The translations under genes were made by a program, and so were the position numbers. From Agelaius tricolor (Eukaryota > Chordata > Aves > Passeriformes > Icteridae), in assembly GCA_023055355.1 (NCBI GenBank), contig JALJCS010000050.1, positions 310,001 through 374,000 on the forward strand: a stretch of 64,000 bases of DNA. The letters are read 5' to 3'. The notes below the pieces were generated by a model, which worked only from the letters and a program-made list of their open reading frames with translations, was not told the origin of the DNA and did no database searches. This document shows positions 1 through 10,742 of the stretch, piece by piece (position 1 is the first letter of the stretch; every line of letters begins with the position of its first letter).

Positions 1-290
1 CCAGGTTCTGGCTCCAGCACCATCCAGATCTGGTGTTTGCTGGCAGTGCCAGTGCCCAGATTTGGAAATTTCCCGGTGCCTTCACAGCCCAGGTCCAGCA
101 ATTTGGTTTTATCTTGCTTAGGCAGAGAAGTTCCTGGGACTGTGACTTTCCTTTTTCTTGCTCTGGACTGAAAACCCAGAAAAACACCTGCAGCTCACAC
201 CTGTGGCCCACCGAGGTCTGGGACGCTGCATTCCAGCACCAGAGGGACTTAGAAGAGACCGAGTGAGCCAACTACAACCCACAAAAAAGG
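1..290 (-). repeat. Edge of the ~130-bp satellite (left outer flank)
   Basis: The first ~120 bases are one satellite unit in reverse orientation, equal to the units seen on + at 59,200-59,306. They carry the hallmark words CAGATCTGG, TGCTGGCA and GGAAATTT. About 170 bases of non-satellite flank follow, shared with 59,010-59,200. The satellite therefore flanks both arms on their outer sides, and the left array continues off the window. Confidence 0.75.
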
Positions 291-1140
291 ACTTTCTGAA
301 TTTGCCATCTCTTCAGCACAGTCAGAGGTTTTATTTAGTATTATTCATTTTTCATGCTTGTGAATACTTTACTTGATAAATAAACTGGGGTTTTATTACT
401 TTTCCCGAGGGAAGTCTTTTTCTGAACTAGTAGGAGGAGAGGCCACTGGAACTTGATTTCTAGACGGACCCCTTTTGGAGGTTTCCTCCCAAAATTTGCC
501 CTAAACCAGCAAAACAGTCACAATGGAAACTTCACCAGTGGCATAATTTCCTGGTGGCAAATCGTGTGACAGAAGCTTGAGCTTGTCCTCCAGGAGAGAT
601 TCTTGGCAAGAGCAGACAGGAGAAGATTCCTGGAAAACTGAAACAGCTTTCCAGAAGCGAAATTAAAATGAAAGAAACAATCCAAGATATTTTTCTCTAT
701 TTATTTCTGTGCTCCCCTTTTCCATGGGGCACTACTTCTCCATCCCAGTAATTCCAGATGCACTGCACCTCTAAGATCAGTGGCTTAGTGATTTTTAGAC
801 ACTCTAAAGTACCATGAGCCACACAGAGTTTTCCTTCCCCTGTTTTTACTGGAAGGCAACACTGGAGATGTAAGTGCAGTGCTGGGCTCAGGTAGGAATC
901 CTAGCCCAAGGGAAGGTGTCCCGCCAGTGTTTGCCCCTCAGCCAGGCCAATGCAGAGCAGCAAGCGAGGGGATTGCTGTGCCAGTGTGCAGGAGTCAGGG
1001 CTCTGCACCTGGGCTCAAGGCTGCAAAGTTCCCGTGTTTGGACAGACTCAGGGGCTGTGCCCGGGGCGCGCGGGGCTCGAACGTGGGGCTCGTGGGGCGA
1101 GCGGGGAACGGACACGGGGACGAACGGCCCCGGTGCTTCA
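291..1140. other. Gene-free flank upstream of the left PIM gene
   Basis: No credible coding exon was seen. Short AT-rich and mixed sequence leads into the GC-rich PIM upstream region and is mirrored at about 58,190-59,010 in the right arm. Short open frames here are not conserved in codon pattern. Confidence 0.5.
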
Positions 1141-1228
1141 GTTGCAGCGGCGGCAGCGGCGGCAGCGGCGGCAGCGGCGGCAGCGGCGGCAGCGGCGGCA
1201 GCAGCAGCGGCGGCAGCAGCGGCAGAAG
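1141..1228 (+). repeat. GGCAGC/GGC microsatellite upstream of the PIM gene
   Basis: This is a run of GGCAGC hexamers with AGC interruptions, followed by a pyrimidine-rich CTTTCT tract (1,255-1,345). The matching right-arm tract (about 57,980-58,040) is clearly shorter, so the tract has changed length since the arms diverged. Long poly-Ala or Gly-Ser frames across it are artefacts of the repeat. Confidence 0.85.
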
Positions 1229-1329
1229 CAGCATAACGAGATAATCGATAACGATCTTTCTCTTTCTCTCTTTCTTGGTCTTTCTCTCTTTCTGTCTCTG
1301 TGTCTCCCTTTCCCGTTGTCGGGCACCCT

Positions 1330-1417
1330 TCTCCCGGGGTCCCTTGCCCGGCGTCCCTCTCCTCTCCCCGCCTCCCTCTCGTGTCCCCGCCTCCCTCTCC
1401 CCCTGCCGGGCCGGGCC
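1330..1417 (+). promoter_or_regulatory. CpG-rich upstream region of the left PIM gene
   Basis: GC content and CpG density rise abruptly from about 1,330 and stay high through exon 2, as expected of a CpG-island promoter or first exon. No TATA box was recognised. The same island is present on the right arm at about 57,780-57,870. Confidence 0.45.
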
Positions 1418-3908
1418 ATGCCCCCGGCCCGCCCCCGGCCCCGGGCGGGGCTGCCCCGTGCCCGGCCCCGCCCGTCCCGCCGCGGTCTCGCCTCCGCCCG
1501 GCTCTGGCCCTACTGGCGGTGGCGCTGCTGGGCGGGCATCAGTGCCGTGTGCGGGGGCGGCATCGCCGCCCTTCGCCTCCGCCTGGCCCGAGCCCGGCCG
1601 CGGCCCCGAGGCAGGCTCCAGCCCCGAGCCCGGCCCCGGCCCCGGCCCCGGCCCCGGCCCCGGCTCCTCCCGGGGCCCGCGGAGGACACAGGCGGCGCGG
1701 CCGCTGCCGCCGCCTCCGCTGCGGCTTCCCCGGCCCGAGCTCCGCCGCTCGGCAGCGCGGCCGCCGGCCCCGAGCCTCCCGTGCCGCGTTGCGAGGAGCG
1801 AAGGCCTGGGCATGGCCGGCCCGGGGCGGCTGAGGGGCGCTCGGGGGCCGTTGCTGGCCCCGGGCCGAGCTCTGACAGCCGCGTCCCGCCCGCAGGGACG
1901 GCGCCCGAGGCCCTGCAGGAGCGCTACCGCCTGGGTTCGCTGCTGGGGCGCGGAGGATTCGGCAGCGTCTTCGCGGCCACGCGGCTCTCGGACGGCGCCC
2001 CGGTGAGCGGCGGGGCCGGCGGAGGGCGCAGGACGAGGGGACGGAGGAGGAGGAGGATGGGGCTGGGCAGGGCGGGCGGCGAGCTGAGGCCGCTGCTGTC
2101 CTTGGCTTGCAGGTGGCCATCAAGAGGGTGCCACGGAACCGCGTCCGGCACTGGGGCGAGCTGGTGAGTGAGCGGGGCCAGCGGCAGCAGCCGGGGCTGC
2201 CGGGCGGGGATGAGCCGAGGCCCGGCACGGTGGAAGCCGCCAGGACGCCTCGAGGGGGAGCGGGCGTGGGCGCAGCGCAGGGCGCAGAGCATCCCGGGCT
2301 GGCTCAGGGCTTCCCCAGGCCTGGCACGGCATCGGCCCCACTGAGGGCATCGTGCTCCTCCCGCAGCCCGACGGCAGCAGGGCCCCGCTGGAGATCGTGC
2401 TGCAGGCCAAGGTGTCCACTGGCTTCCCCGGCGTGGTGCAGCTCCTGGAGTGGCTTGAGCTCCCCAACGACATCGTGATGGTTCTGGAGCGGCCAGAGCG
2501 ATGTTTGGACCTGCATCGTGTCATTCGGGCATGCCGGTTCGTGCCCGAGGAGGTGGCGCGGGAGCTGTTCCGCCAGGTGCTGGAGGCCGTGCGGCACTGC
2601 ACCAGCTGCGGGGTCCTGCACCGCGACATCAAGCCAGGGAACATCGTGCTTGACCTGGCCACCGGGCAGGCCAAACTGATTGACTTTGGCTGTGGCACCT
2701 ACCTGCAAGACACAGCCTACACCCACTTTGCAGGTGAGCCCACGTAAGGGTGTACTCCTGGTCCCGGGATCTCATGGCCCAACATCTCCCAGCCCAAGGT
2801 GGCTGTGGCAGCGGGGATTCTCCCTTTTGCTGCCAGTCAGGGGACTGAGTCTTCAGCTGAGTTGCTTTAGAGCGGGGCTGGGTGGGGAGCCATCTTCCAG
2901 CCCTGCTGGCAGCCTTTGCCAGCCACTCTGCCCAGGACTGGGGCTGGGCTGGGGCAGCCAGCCCGACCAAAACCCCCGTGGGTGGGGGTAGCAGAGAGGG
3001 GGGCGGAACCTGTGCCCCAGCCAGTTTGGTGTGCAGGCGAGAGGAAGGGCTTGCACTGCTCCACTCGCCCTGTTTGCCTTGGCTTCCTAATATTTTTGGG
3101 GCAATGCAGACAGGGAGGAAAAGGGCATGTTTTCCCCAGCACAGAGGGCTTTTCCTTTGCATGTCATGGTCAGGCTTAGCTGGGGCTTCCTCTGCCCTCT
3201 TCTGACACCAGTGGCTTCTTTTCCAAGCCTAAGTTTGTGCACAAGTCCCAGGTGCTGGCGAGAGGGCAGTGGTCACCCTGTGTGCCACTGATGCAGCCCC
3301 CACAGGCCCAGGGATGCTGGGGCCAGGCTCTGGGAGCAGCAGCATCCCCCTGCTGAACTCCATCTGTATTCCATAGGAACACCGTCCTACAGCCCCCCGG
3401 AATGGACCCACTTTGGCTGGTACCATGGCGAGGCAGCAACGATCTGGTCCCTGGGCATCCTGCTGCACCAGATGGTCTGCGGGGAGCACCCTTTCAGGAG
3501 GGGCCGGAACCTCAGCTGGGGCCAGCTCCCGCTGCCACAAGGGCTCTCTCAAGGTGGATCCTCTTCTCTGGGCACGGGGGGAATCCCAGTGCTGGGAGCC
3601 AGCAGCGGGCTCGTGAGCATCCCGCTCTGGCAGCTGCTGAGGAGGTGGCACATGTCCTGCTCTCCTCCAAAACAGGGAATTGATGGGAAAGTTTAGGCCC
3701 AGCCCTGAGCACATCCAGAATGGCCTGGGCATGGCAATAGTGGGGCAAAGCAGACAGGAGCCTTCTCTGGCTGACCGGCAATTTCTGCTTTCTGTGCCCA
3801 GAGTGCCAAGATCTGATCAGGTGGTGTTTATCCGTGAACTCCTTGGAAAGACCCACATTAGAAGACCTGTTCTGTGATCCTTGGGTGCAGGATATTCCTC
3901 GGCCGTAG
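1418..3908 (+). CDS. PIM-family serine/threonine kinase, left-arm copy (5 exons)
   Basis: Exons are placed at 1418-2002, 2113-2163, 2367-2733, 3377-3553 and 3802-3908. All internal junctions are GT-AG and in phase, giving 428 residues. The kinase domain starts near residue 165. It has the glycine loop GRGGFGSV, the VAIK lysine (exon 2), the PIM hinge ERPERCLDL, the catalytic [11 protein letters not shown] in [33 protein letters not shown], and a C-lobe end [10 protein letters not shown]...[13 protein letters not shown] kinases are constitutively active cytosolic/nuclear kinases that favour survival and proliferation. About 160 Arg/Pro/Ala-rich residues precede the domain. The ATG was chosen as the first in-frame Met in the CpG-rich exon; a shorter start or an extra 5' exon is possible. 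Compared with the right copy, the catalytic loop has Gly instead of Glu (KPGN versus KPEN). The gene resembles PIM1-like members of birds; no exact symbol is assigned. Confidence 0.85.
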
Positions 3909-4179
3909 AAGAAGGGAGAGAGCCACAGGCACACTTTCATCCAGGGCCCTGGTAAGTTGCAGCTCCACACATGCCTTGGCAATCAGAAGCAAAGGAACCC
4001 AGACCTTTTTGTGCTGCCTGTGTCACTGCACCGGGGTCATGGGATGGGCACACGCAGCCCTTGTGCTGCAGCTGAGCTGCTCTGCCCAGCACTGGTGGCT
4101 GCCATCCAAGCTGGTTTTGCTTGTGCTGGTTCCCTGACAGCTGGGGCCCTGGGCAGAGCCCTGAGAGCCTGGTCTCCCC

Positions 4180-4224
4180 CCAGGGAAGGAGAAGGAGCCC
4201 CTGGAGAAGCTGTACCGGGTGGGG

Positions 4225-4304
<80 letters not shown>

Positions 4305-5420
4305 GACAGCCAGGATGGCACCAAGGATGAGAAGCTCTTCCTCAGCCTGGCCACTGGAGGCTGAAGGTGATGGACTTTGATTCTGGCACCTTCTTCAAAG
4401 CCAAACTCCACAGGGAATTTGCAGGTGAGTCCCCACCTGGGGAAATGCTGCCAGATTTGGGCATGGCCCAGCCTGGCTGGGAAGCAAAGGTTCCCCCTTT
4501 GCTGGGGCAGATGCAACTCATTCTTCAGTCACTGCCCAGCTGTTTTTGGCAGGGCTGGGGCATGGGCTGGGCTGGGTACAAATGGGAGTGGGCTCCTGGC
4601 CCTGCCAACAGCCCCCAGCAGCCACCGTGGCCTGGGCTGGGGCTGGGGCTGGGGCAGCCAGCCCGACACAAACAAAGCCCCATGGTGGGAGCAGAGGTGG
4701 GACTCCAGAAGCTGTGCAGGGGCTGCTTTGCTCTGCAGGCAAGGAAGGGCTGGGCTGCTGCACTGCCCTTGTTTGCTTTGGGATGACCGTGATTTTGGGG
4801 GGCAGTGCAGGGTGGAAGTGAGAAAGTGTGGGCTTCCCTCAGCCATGGCTGGGTTTTTCCCTAACATGTGGGAGTTGGGCCTTCCTCAAGGCCCTGACAG
4901 TGATAAGATTTTTTCCCGTTTTTCTTGTTTTCCCTTTTTGTCTCTAATCTCTTTTCAAGAATGTGTTGTTTGTTTTTCCAGAGGAAGCGTTCCAGGTGGT
5001 CCAGTGTGGATGGGGAAGTGCTTGGGAGCAGCTGTGGCGTGGATGGGCGGTGGCCTTGGAGAAGGCTGAGGCCATGGTTTGGGAGCAGCTTTTCTTGCAG
5101 CCGTGGCTGGCGTGAGGTGGGTCCCTGTGTGCTTGGCAGGGTGGGATCAGAGCTTTTGGGAGATGGCAGCGAGCACAGGAGCATCCTGCTCTGGGCAGCT
5201 GCTGAGGGCTGGATGTGCCGTGGCTGGCTGCAGGCTGGGCACATGTCCTGCCCTCCTGCTCTGCTGCCAAAGGCAGCAGGGATGGGCAGCTCTGGGCACA
5301 GCTCTGGGCACAGCCAGCATGGCCTGGGCACCGCAGGCCTTGGCACAAGGGCACAGGAGCCCTCAGCTGAGGGGCACTTTCTGCTTTCTCTCCTTGCAGC
5401 CGGGCTCTGCGGCTGCTGAG
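4180..5420 (+). pseudogene. Decayed tandem PIM-like kinase copy, left arm
   Basis: An exon-1-like start (KEKEPLEKLYRVG, after a CAG acceptor near 4,185) runs directly into a (CTG)25 tract where the glycine loop should be. After the tract come DNA for the end of a PIM exon 3 (VMDFDSGTFF...HREFAG, with DFG changed to DFD) and a GTGAGT donor near 4,425. The next ~1 kb keeps intron-3-like and intron-4-like sequence homologous to the neighbouring intact gene, including the polypyrimidine tract and CAG near 5,399. The exon 4 and 5 positions carry no recognisable kinase code. Exon 2 and most of exon 3 are gone. A weak further echo (YLDLHRV near 5,655; a PEW-like stretch near 5,750) may be another PIM remnant. 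Confidence 0.7.
4228..4302 (+). repeat. (CTG)25 trinucleotide repeat
   Basis: There are 25 uninterrupted CTG units. The allelic position in the right arm (54,915-54,971) has 19 CAG units on +. The tract sits between the P-loop remnant and the DFG remnant of the decayed PIM copy. Confidence 0.97.
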
Positions 5421-5839
5421 GCTGCTCTGGGCTCTGCCAGGGCTCTGCTGGGCTCAGCCCTGGGCCCAGCTGGGCTGGCTCTGCCCTCCCATTGCTCTGA
5501 CAGCTTTGCATCAGACGAGCCCGTTGCCAGCACAGCGCCTGAGCTTTCTGCTTTGGCAGCTGAGTGAGACTCTGCTGCAGGCCCAGAGATTGCAGCTGGG
5601 GACACACATCCAATTGGCAAGAACCCAAACCCTCCACAGTCCCAGCTGAATACCTGGATCTGCACAGGGTGTTTGTCTGTCCCATTCTTCCTTCTTGTTT
5701 GGCTGGAATTGTGCAATTGCACTTTCTTCCTCCTCTAGAAGTGCCTGAGTGGGCCAAAGCTGGCGAGTGGGCCGTGTTCCTGAGGCAGTGCAGTCTGGAG
5801 CTGATGGATGGAGAATTGCCCTTCTGCACTGCCAAACCA

Positions 5840-6570
5840 GAGCAAAAAGCCCTAAGTGGGACTTGGTGTCTCTAAGAAATCCCTGACAGTTTCAAAGGGA
5901 ATGTGCAGCTCCTTGCCAGGCTGGGAAGGAAGGGCATCTTCTAAAGGATTTGGGCTTTGACAGAGTTTCCATTCCCAGTCCTGCTTGGAGCGGGAAGGGC
6001 ACAAAGCAATTTCCTCTTGCTTTGAGCAAAATTTCAAATGGCAATGTTGGAAACAAAGCCCAAAATCATTTAAAAGGCTACTGGGATAAGTAAGATGGAT
6101 CCATGCCATCAGCACATTTACAATGTAAATAACTGAGTTCCCCTTTAAAAAAGATCATTTACCTCTTATTGCAAAGTTTCAGAAGTTTTTCACTAACACT
6201 TGGGTTTTGTTTTCATCTTTCACATTTTATATAGTTTTTTTTCTTTTTCCTTTTTTTCCTTTAAATAGAAAACATGTCCTAGAGAAGGAGTGTCCTTTGC
6301 TCCTGGTTCCTGTGTGGAGCAGCTCCCTTGCTGCTGGCTGAGCTGCTCAGGCAGAGCCCGGCAGCTCCTGGCCCTGCAGGGCTGAGGCTTTTCCCCGTTG
6401 CTGGGCACAGACTGATGGAGCAGCACTGCTGAACACGGGCACACACAGAGGGCCCAGCAGCAGCTGCCTTTGGCCACCTGAGGCTCCAAGGCCCAACCTC
6501 TGAGCAGCCAGGGCTGGAAGAGACTGGCAGCATCGGATCCCTGACTCTGGGCCAGGGCTGCACAAATGAC
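5840..6570. other. Non-coding stretch, left arm
   Basis: Nothing recognisable was found. It is AT-rich with T-runs around 6,060-6,270, then GC-moderate sequence, and is mirrored in the right arm (about 52,715-53,520). Open frames on either strand change between arms and show no domain. Confidence 0.5.
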
Positions 6571-6573
6571 CCC

Positions 6574-6574
<1 letters not shown>

Positions 6575-6610
<36 letters not shown>
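6575..6610 (+). repeat. (CAG)12 repeat, left arm
   Basis: There are twelve pure CAG units. The right-arm counterpart (about 52,672-52,713) is a CTG run interrupted by CCG. This is a second triplet tract that differs between arms. Confidence 0.95.
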
Positions 6611-6611
<1 letters not shown>

Positions 6612-7275
6612 TGGAGCTGACTTTCAGCACAGCCCCTGGCCCTGTTCCCTCCTGTGTGCAGCGGTGTCAGAGCAGCCTGAGGCACCTGGGAGCCCCCAGT
6701 GCCAGCAGGGACTTGAGATGGCAGCCCTGGGCTCCTGGAGGCTGTGCAAGGAACGCAGCTGGGCACTCCCTGTCCATGGGGAGCTTCCAGATGGAAAAGG
6801 CTGCTGTGCCCAGGCAGCTCCAGGGGCACAGAAAGGAGGCTCTGGAGCACTGGATCTGTGCCAGTGCCACAGTCCTGGGCAGCAGCCAGCCAGCCCTGGG
6901 GGAACAGAGGGCACAGCAAGAGGGACAGAAGCAGGCAAGGGCAGAGACTGGGAAGAGCCCGGCCCGCGAGCAGGAACAGCTGCTCCATTGCACTCTTGGA
7001 GAAAGCTCTTGGCTGCTTCAAAGCACTGAAAGGCGTGAAGGGCAGAGAGGAGGCCACAGCAAACAATGCTCCTGTTTGCACAGCCTCCCCTCTGCGTGTC
7101 CCAGAAGGAATTGGATGGACTGGATTCGTCTCTCCGAGTGCTCTCGTTCAGCATGAGCAGCTCAGCACCAGAAGCTGAAGGAGCTGAAGCCTCAGGCCAC
7201 AGGAGCTGGGCAAGAGGGAACTTCTGGAGCAAAGTAATGCTGCTGAAATAGCCCCAGCTGAATGCAGCGGATCTC

Positions 7276-7400
7276 ATCATGGAATCACAGAATCCTTTCT
7301 GTTGGAAAAGCCCTCTGAGCTCACCCAGTGCAGCCGCTCAGCCAGCAGTGCCAAGCCCAGCACTAAAGCACGTCCCTGAAGTGCCAAGGCCTGGACAGCA
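7276..7400 (-). mobile_element. CR1 LINE 3'-end fragment
   Basis: On the minus strand the sequence shows the CR1 tail pattern: a TTTTCCAAC-type block followed by the ATTCTGTGATTC terminal repeat. Only the 3' end is present. The copy in the right arm lies at about 51,885-52,010. Confidence 0.7.
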
Positions 7401-7949
7401 GCCCTGAGTGAGGCCTGGACAGCAGGCCCTGAGCCCAAGGTGGCCTCTGGATGAACCTTCCAAGCAAAGGTTATCTTTGTATCTGCTCCCTGATGAGATA
7501 TGCATGGTCATTAGCACTGTGATAGATGTAGCCACTCCTTAGTGAAACATGGATGGACCTTTGTGTATTTAGAAGCCAGAGAAGGCCATGAAATCTGACA
7601 TCTGGCCTTGTGTGGGGCTGAAGGATCAAAGTCAGCTGCCTTGGCTCCTCCTTGAGGCCTGGCCAGGCTTTGGGAGGGAGCCAAGAGGAGGATGAAAGCA
7701 GATGTTGGCACACTAGCAGTGCTGTCAGTTTGTTCATGCAGCACTGTCAGAGCTGGGCCCTCTCCCAGCGGGCTTGGAGCCTCAGCTGGGGCTGGAGGCA
7801 CCTGCAGGAATTGCCAGTGCCCAGGAGTGGCTCTGCAGCCCTTGGCTGTGACAGCTTCCCCAGCTGCTGTGTGCATCTGGGGGATGGCAAAGGCTGAGGG
7901 GAAATGCTGCTGCATCTTTCTTAATCACTGCAGGCAATCTTTGGTGGGG

Positions 7950-9290
7950 ATGATTGGGTGCATTGCTGAGCTGCTCCTTTTGTGATTCTTTGCTGCTCTG
8001 AACTGCAGGAAATGACACTGATTCCTTCAGTTGGAGTCTGTGTCTTTGGTGCTGACTTTGGCCACTGGTCAAACCAAACTGGCCCAGTCTGGCCAGATCC
8101 CAACCAAATGTCACTTGTTCAATGTCAATGTGAGGCATCAGTGCCATCAGAAATTCCCAGATGGGAAGCCCTTCCCTGGAGTTCCCTGGCTCTGGAGTGG
8201 GCTGAGGTGGGAGCCCCGTGGCAGCAGTGGGGCAGTCGGGTAAAAGAAGCTGCAGCCCTGGATGTCTTCAAATGCATCCAAAAATTGTACATGGAAAAGG
8301 AAAAGAACTTGTGGGTTTGGGCAGACAAAGATGAATTTGTTAAGAGTCCATTGGAAACAGCACCTTCAGAAGGAACAATTATTGTTGGAATGCTCCCACA
8401 TGGAGCAAGAGAAGAAGGTTTTAATCTTGAGCTCAGCTGCATTTGTACCAGTGAAATAACAATATAATAAATAACTATATGTATTTATTGTATAATAAGA
8501 CCTTAATATATATATATAGTTGTGTATTTATGTATATATATATTATATATATGTCTGTATTTATCTGTCTATATGTATATCAATATGTATATCTACATAT
8601 GAAATAATAATAATGTGATAGGATATTGTTTTACACATGCTGCCAGACCAAATCTCCCTGTTTGCCCCAAGGGCCCCTTTGGCAAATGCTCTGATCCACG
8701 GGGCTCCATGGGAAGGCTGCTGTGACACTGAGGGACTTGCACAGGAATTGCATCCAGGAGCCTGGGTGCCCCTCAGGGACTGGGACCCGGCCCCTTCCAG
8801 CCAGAGGGGAAAGGGCCCCCCAAGCCTTGTTAGCCCCAGACAACATGGTAAAGCTGAACAGCAAAGGGCCTGGGGGCATTATTCTGGAATTAAAAAGGTG
8901 CCAGCTCCATGGACAACAGAATTCTTGTTCCTAACTCCAAGGAGATTGAGAAAAAAGAATGAAGAACGGTGTCACTGAAGCACTACTGATGTTTGTAAGG
9001 TGTACCTTGATAGTCAGCCAGAATCTTTGTCTGCCACAAACACCTCTAGTGTTTGACCAAGGGGTTAATCATCAAAATGTAATGATGAGTTCTGAAGGAT
9101 TGCTGAGCTTCTTTTGTAATTCTTTGCTAATGCTGATGTGCTTTGCTGAGCTTATCCTTTTGTAATGCTTTGCAGCTGTGCATGATATAAATGCCACAAT
9201 TCCTTCAGTTGGTGTCTGTGTCTTTGGTAGTGACCCTGCCCACTGGTGAAACAGGGCCCCCTCTTGCCTAAGTGTTAGCTGGGAAGGCAA
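7950..9290 (+). repeat. Dispersed repeat with related ends, left arm
   Basis: Two segments (about 7,960-8,070 and 9,090-9,240) share the same order of words: TTGCTGAGCT, CTTTTGT, TTCTTTGC, then CCTTCAGTTGG and GTCTGTGTCTTTGGT. This suggests two diverged copies of one element end flanking ~1 kb. An open frame at 7,982-8,467 is preserved in both arms but has no recognised domain. A TA-rich microsatellite occupies 8,462-8,600. The mirror copy is at about 49,010-51,300 and includes the ERV-L insert. Confidence 0.45.
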
Positions 9291-9592
9291 AAAGCCTCCC
9301 TCCAAAATTCCCCCCTTGCTCCTTGTTCCCCCCTTCATAGCCTGAGCATGATGTGCTCTGGTCTGGGCTGTGCCCGGGGTCAGCTGGGGTCACCTGTCCT
9401 GGCTGTGTCCCCTGCCAAGCTCCCCCGCAGCCCCAGCCCCTCCCCAGCGTGGCTGGACGAGGGGCAGGACAGGCCTTGGCTGTGCTGCAGCTCAGCAAGA
9501 ACAAAACCATCTCTGCGTGCTCAGCGCTGTGCTCAGCACCCGGCCCAGCAGTGTCTCAGTGCCAGGGGCTGTGCCCTCAGTGCCTGCCAGGG

Positions 9593-9658
9593 CTTTCCAT
9601 GGCAACTGCCAGGCCAGGTGCCCCAGGTGTCCCCCCCAGTGCCGGTTGCCATGGAAAC
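9593..9658. promoter_or_regulatory. Two X-box-like palindromes, left arm
   Basis: CTTTCCATGGCAAC (9,593-9,606) and GTTGCCATGGAAAC (9,645-9,658) resemble the RFX-family X-box GTTGCCATGGCAAC. They mirror the sites at 48,652 and 48,601 in the right arm. Binding is inferred only. Confidence 0.4.
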
Positions 9659-9876
9659 AGTGCCCAGCCCTGCCCCTTTCTGTCTGGCTGACCTGGCCTT
9701 TGGCCCTGGCAGTGCCCTTGGCTGCTGGTTCCTGGTGCCCGAGCGGCCAGCGCGGCACAGGGCAGGTGGCCATGGCACAGCCCCCAGCAAGGGATCCCCT
9801 CTGGCTCTGGGCACTGACACCAGCCCTGAGCAAGGGGCCCAGGGCAGCTTTCCATGCCCACCAACCATCACAATGC

Positions 9877-10061
9877 TTTTGCCCAGAAAAAGGTACTTGG
9901 ACATCCGTAACTCTTTGTTCTTATTGTCTCGGATTCTCCTAAATCCTAATTGTCCAAATTTTTATTACTTTAATTATATTACTGTTTTATAAAACAATTT
10001 AATTGTTTTATAACAATTTTTTAAAAGTTTAAAAACAAGTGATTGGTGTTTTTCACACAGT
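9877..10061 (-). mobile_element. Truncated LTR-like element at the arm boundary
   Basis: This is the reverse complement of the first ~185 bases of the element at 10,132-10,742: TTTTGCCCAGAAAAAGG at the outer end and a GTGTTTTTCACACA terminus at the inner end. The two face each other across ~70 unrelated bases. The left inverted-repeat arm ends within a few bases of this truncated end. Confidence 0.65.
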
Positions 10062-10131
10062 GCCCAACACACAACATCCCATGTACTGATGTTTCTGGGG
10101 GAGCCATTTACAACACCAGGGGGTCACAGGA

Positions 10132-10742
10132 TGTGAAAAACGCCAATCACTTGTTTTTTGAATTTTTAAAAGTTTCATAGTTAGAAAATAGCAATATAAT
10201 TTGAGTAATAATAACTTGGATAATTTGGATTAGGACAATATGAGGCAATACCAAGAAAAACTTACGGACATCTGGGTACCTTTTTCTGGGCAAAAGAAGC
10301 CTGAAAAAAGACACACTTTAAGAGAGGATTCACCCTTAAAAACAATAACCTGTTGCATATTCATACACCTCATACATGATGCATAAATTCCATTGAAACC
10401 AAGGAGTCTGTTCAGTGTCAACTTCTTCCTCTGAATCCTGACAGCATCTTCAGAGCTGAGCAGGCAGGAAGAAGTTTGTTTCCTCTGATAGGAAAGCAAT
10501 AAATTCTCTTTCTCTGAAAGATTTAGGTGTCCTGTGACTGCTATCTTGCTGCAAGTCCTTTCTTTAAAAAAAAAGTATCTCACATAGCATAGTTTTTATT
10601 TTAACATTATGTTATACCCTAAAACTAGATTTAACACACTACTTAAGAAAATTAATACAGCATAACTTTCTGACATAAATACATATAATATTGATTTGAG
10701 TATTTGCGAAAAGCCAATCATAAAATACGCATTTTTCCCACA
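10132..10742 (+). mobile_element. Solo LTR-like element upstream of SYCP1
   Basis: A ~610-bp unit begins TGTGAAAAACGCC and ends GCATTTTTCCCACA, so it has short inverted TG...CA ends. It contains no coding frame. CACAGG occurs at 10,125-10,130 and again at 10,739-10,744, a possible but not clean target duplication. It resembles a common songbird LTR family as I recall it; the family name is not certain. It lies about 500 bp upstream of the SYCP1 start codon. Confidence 0.6.

Larger units (their letters stand above)
1..9873 (+). repeat. Left arm of a ~10-kb inverted repeat (partner 48,388-59,306)
   Basis: Read in reverse complement, this segment aligns with 48,388-59,306 over its whole length. 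Position 1 pairs with about 59,306 and position 9,873 with about 48,388. Both contain the same PIM-like gene, decayed PIM relative, CR1 tail, TA-rich tract and tails in the same relative order, and most stretches compared by eye differ by only a few bases per hundred. Arm differences include a ~1-kb segment present only on the right (49,647-50,681), a 72-bp segment present only on the left (4,740-4,811), and repeat-length changes. The left arm continues beyond the window. It could be a true palindrome kept similar by gene conversion, a recent inverted duplication, or a misassembly. Confidence 0.93.

Noticed and set aside
874..1244. Open frames with poly-Ala or Gly/Ser runs
   Set aside because: They are read-through of the GGCAGC microsatellite; lengths differ between arms and no splice or domain support exists.
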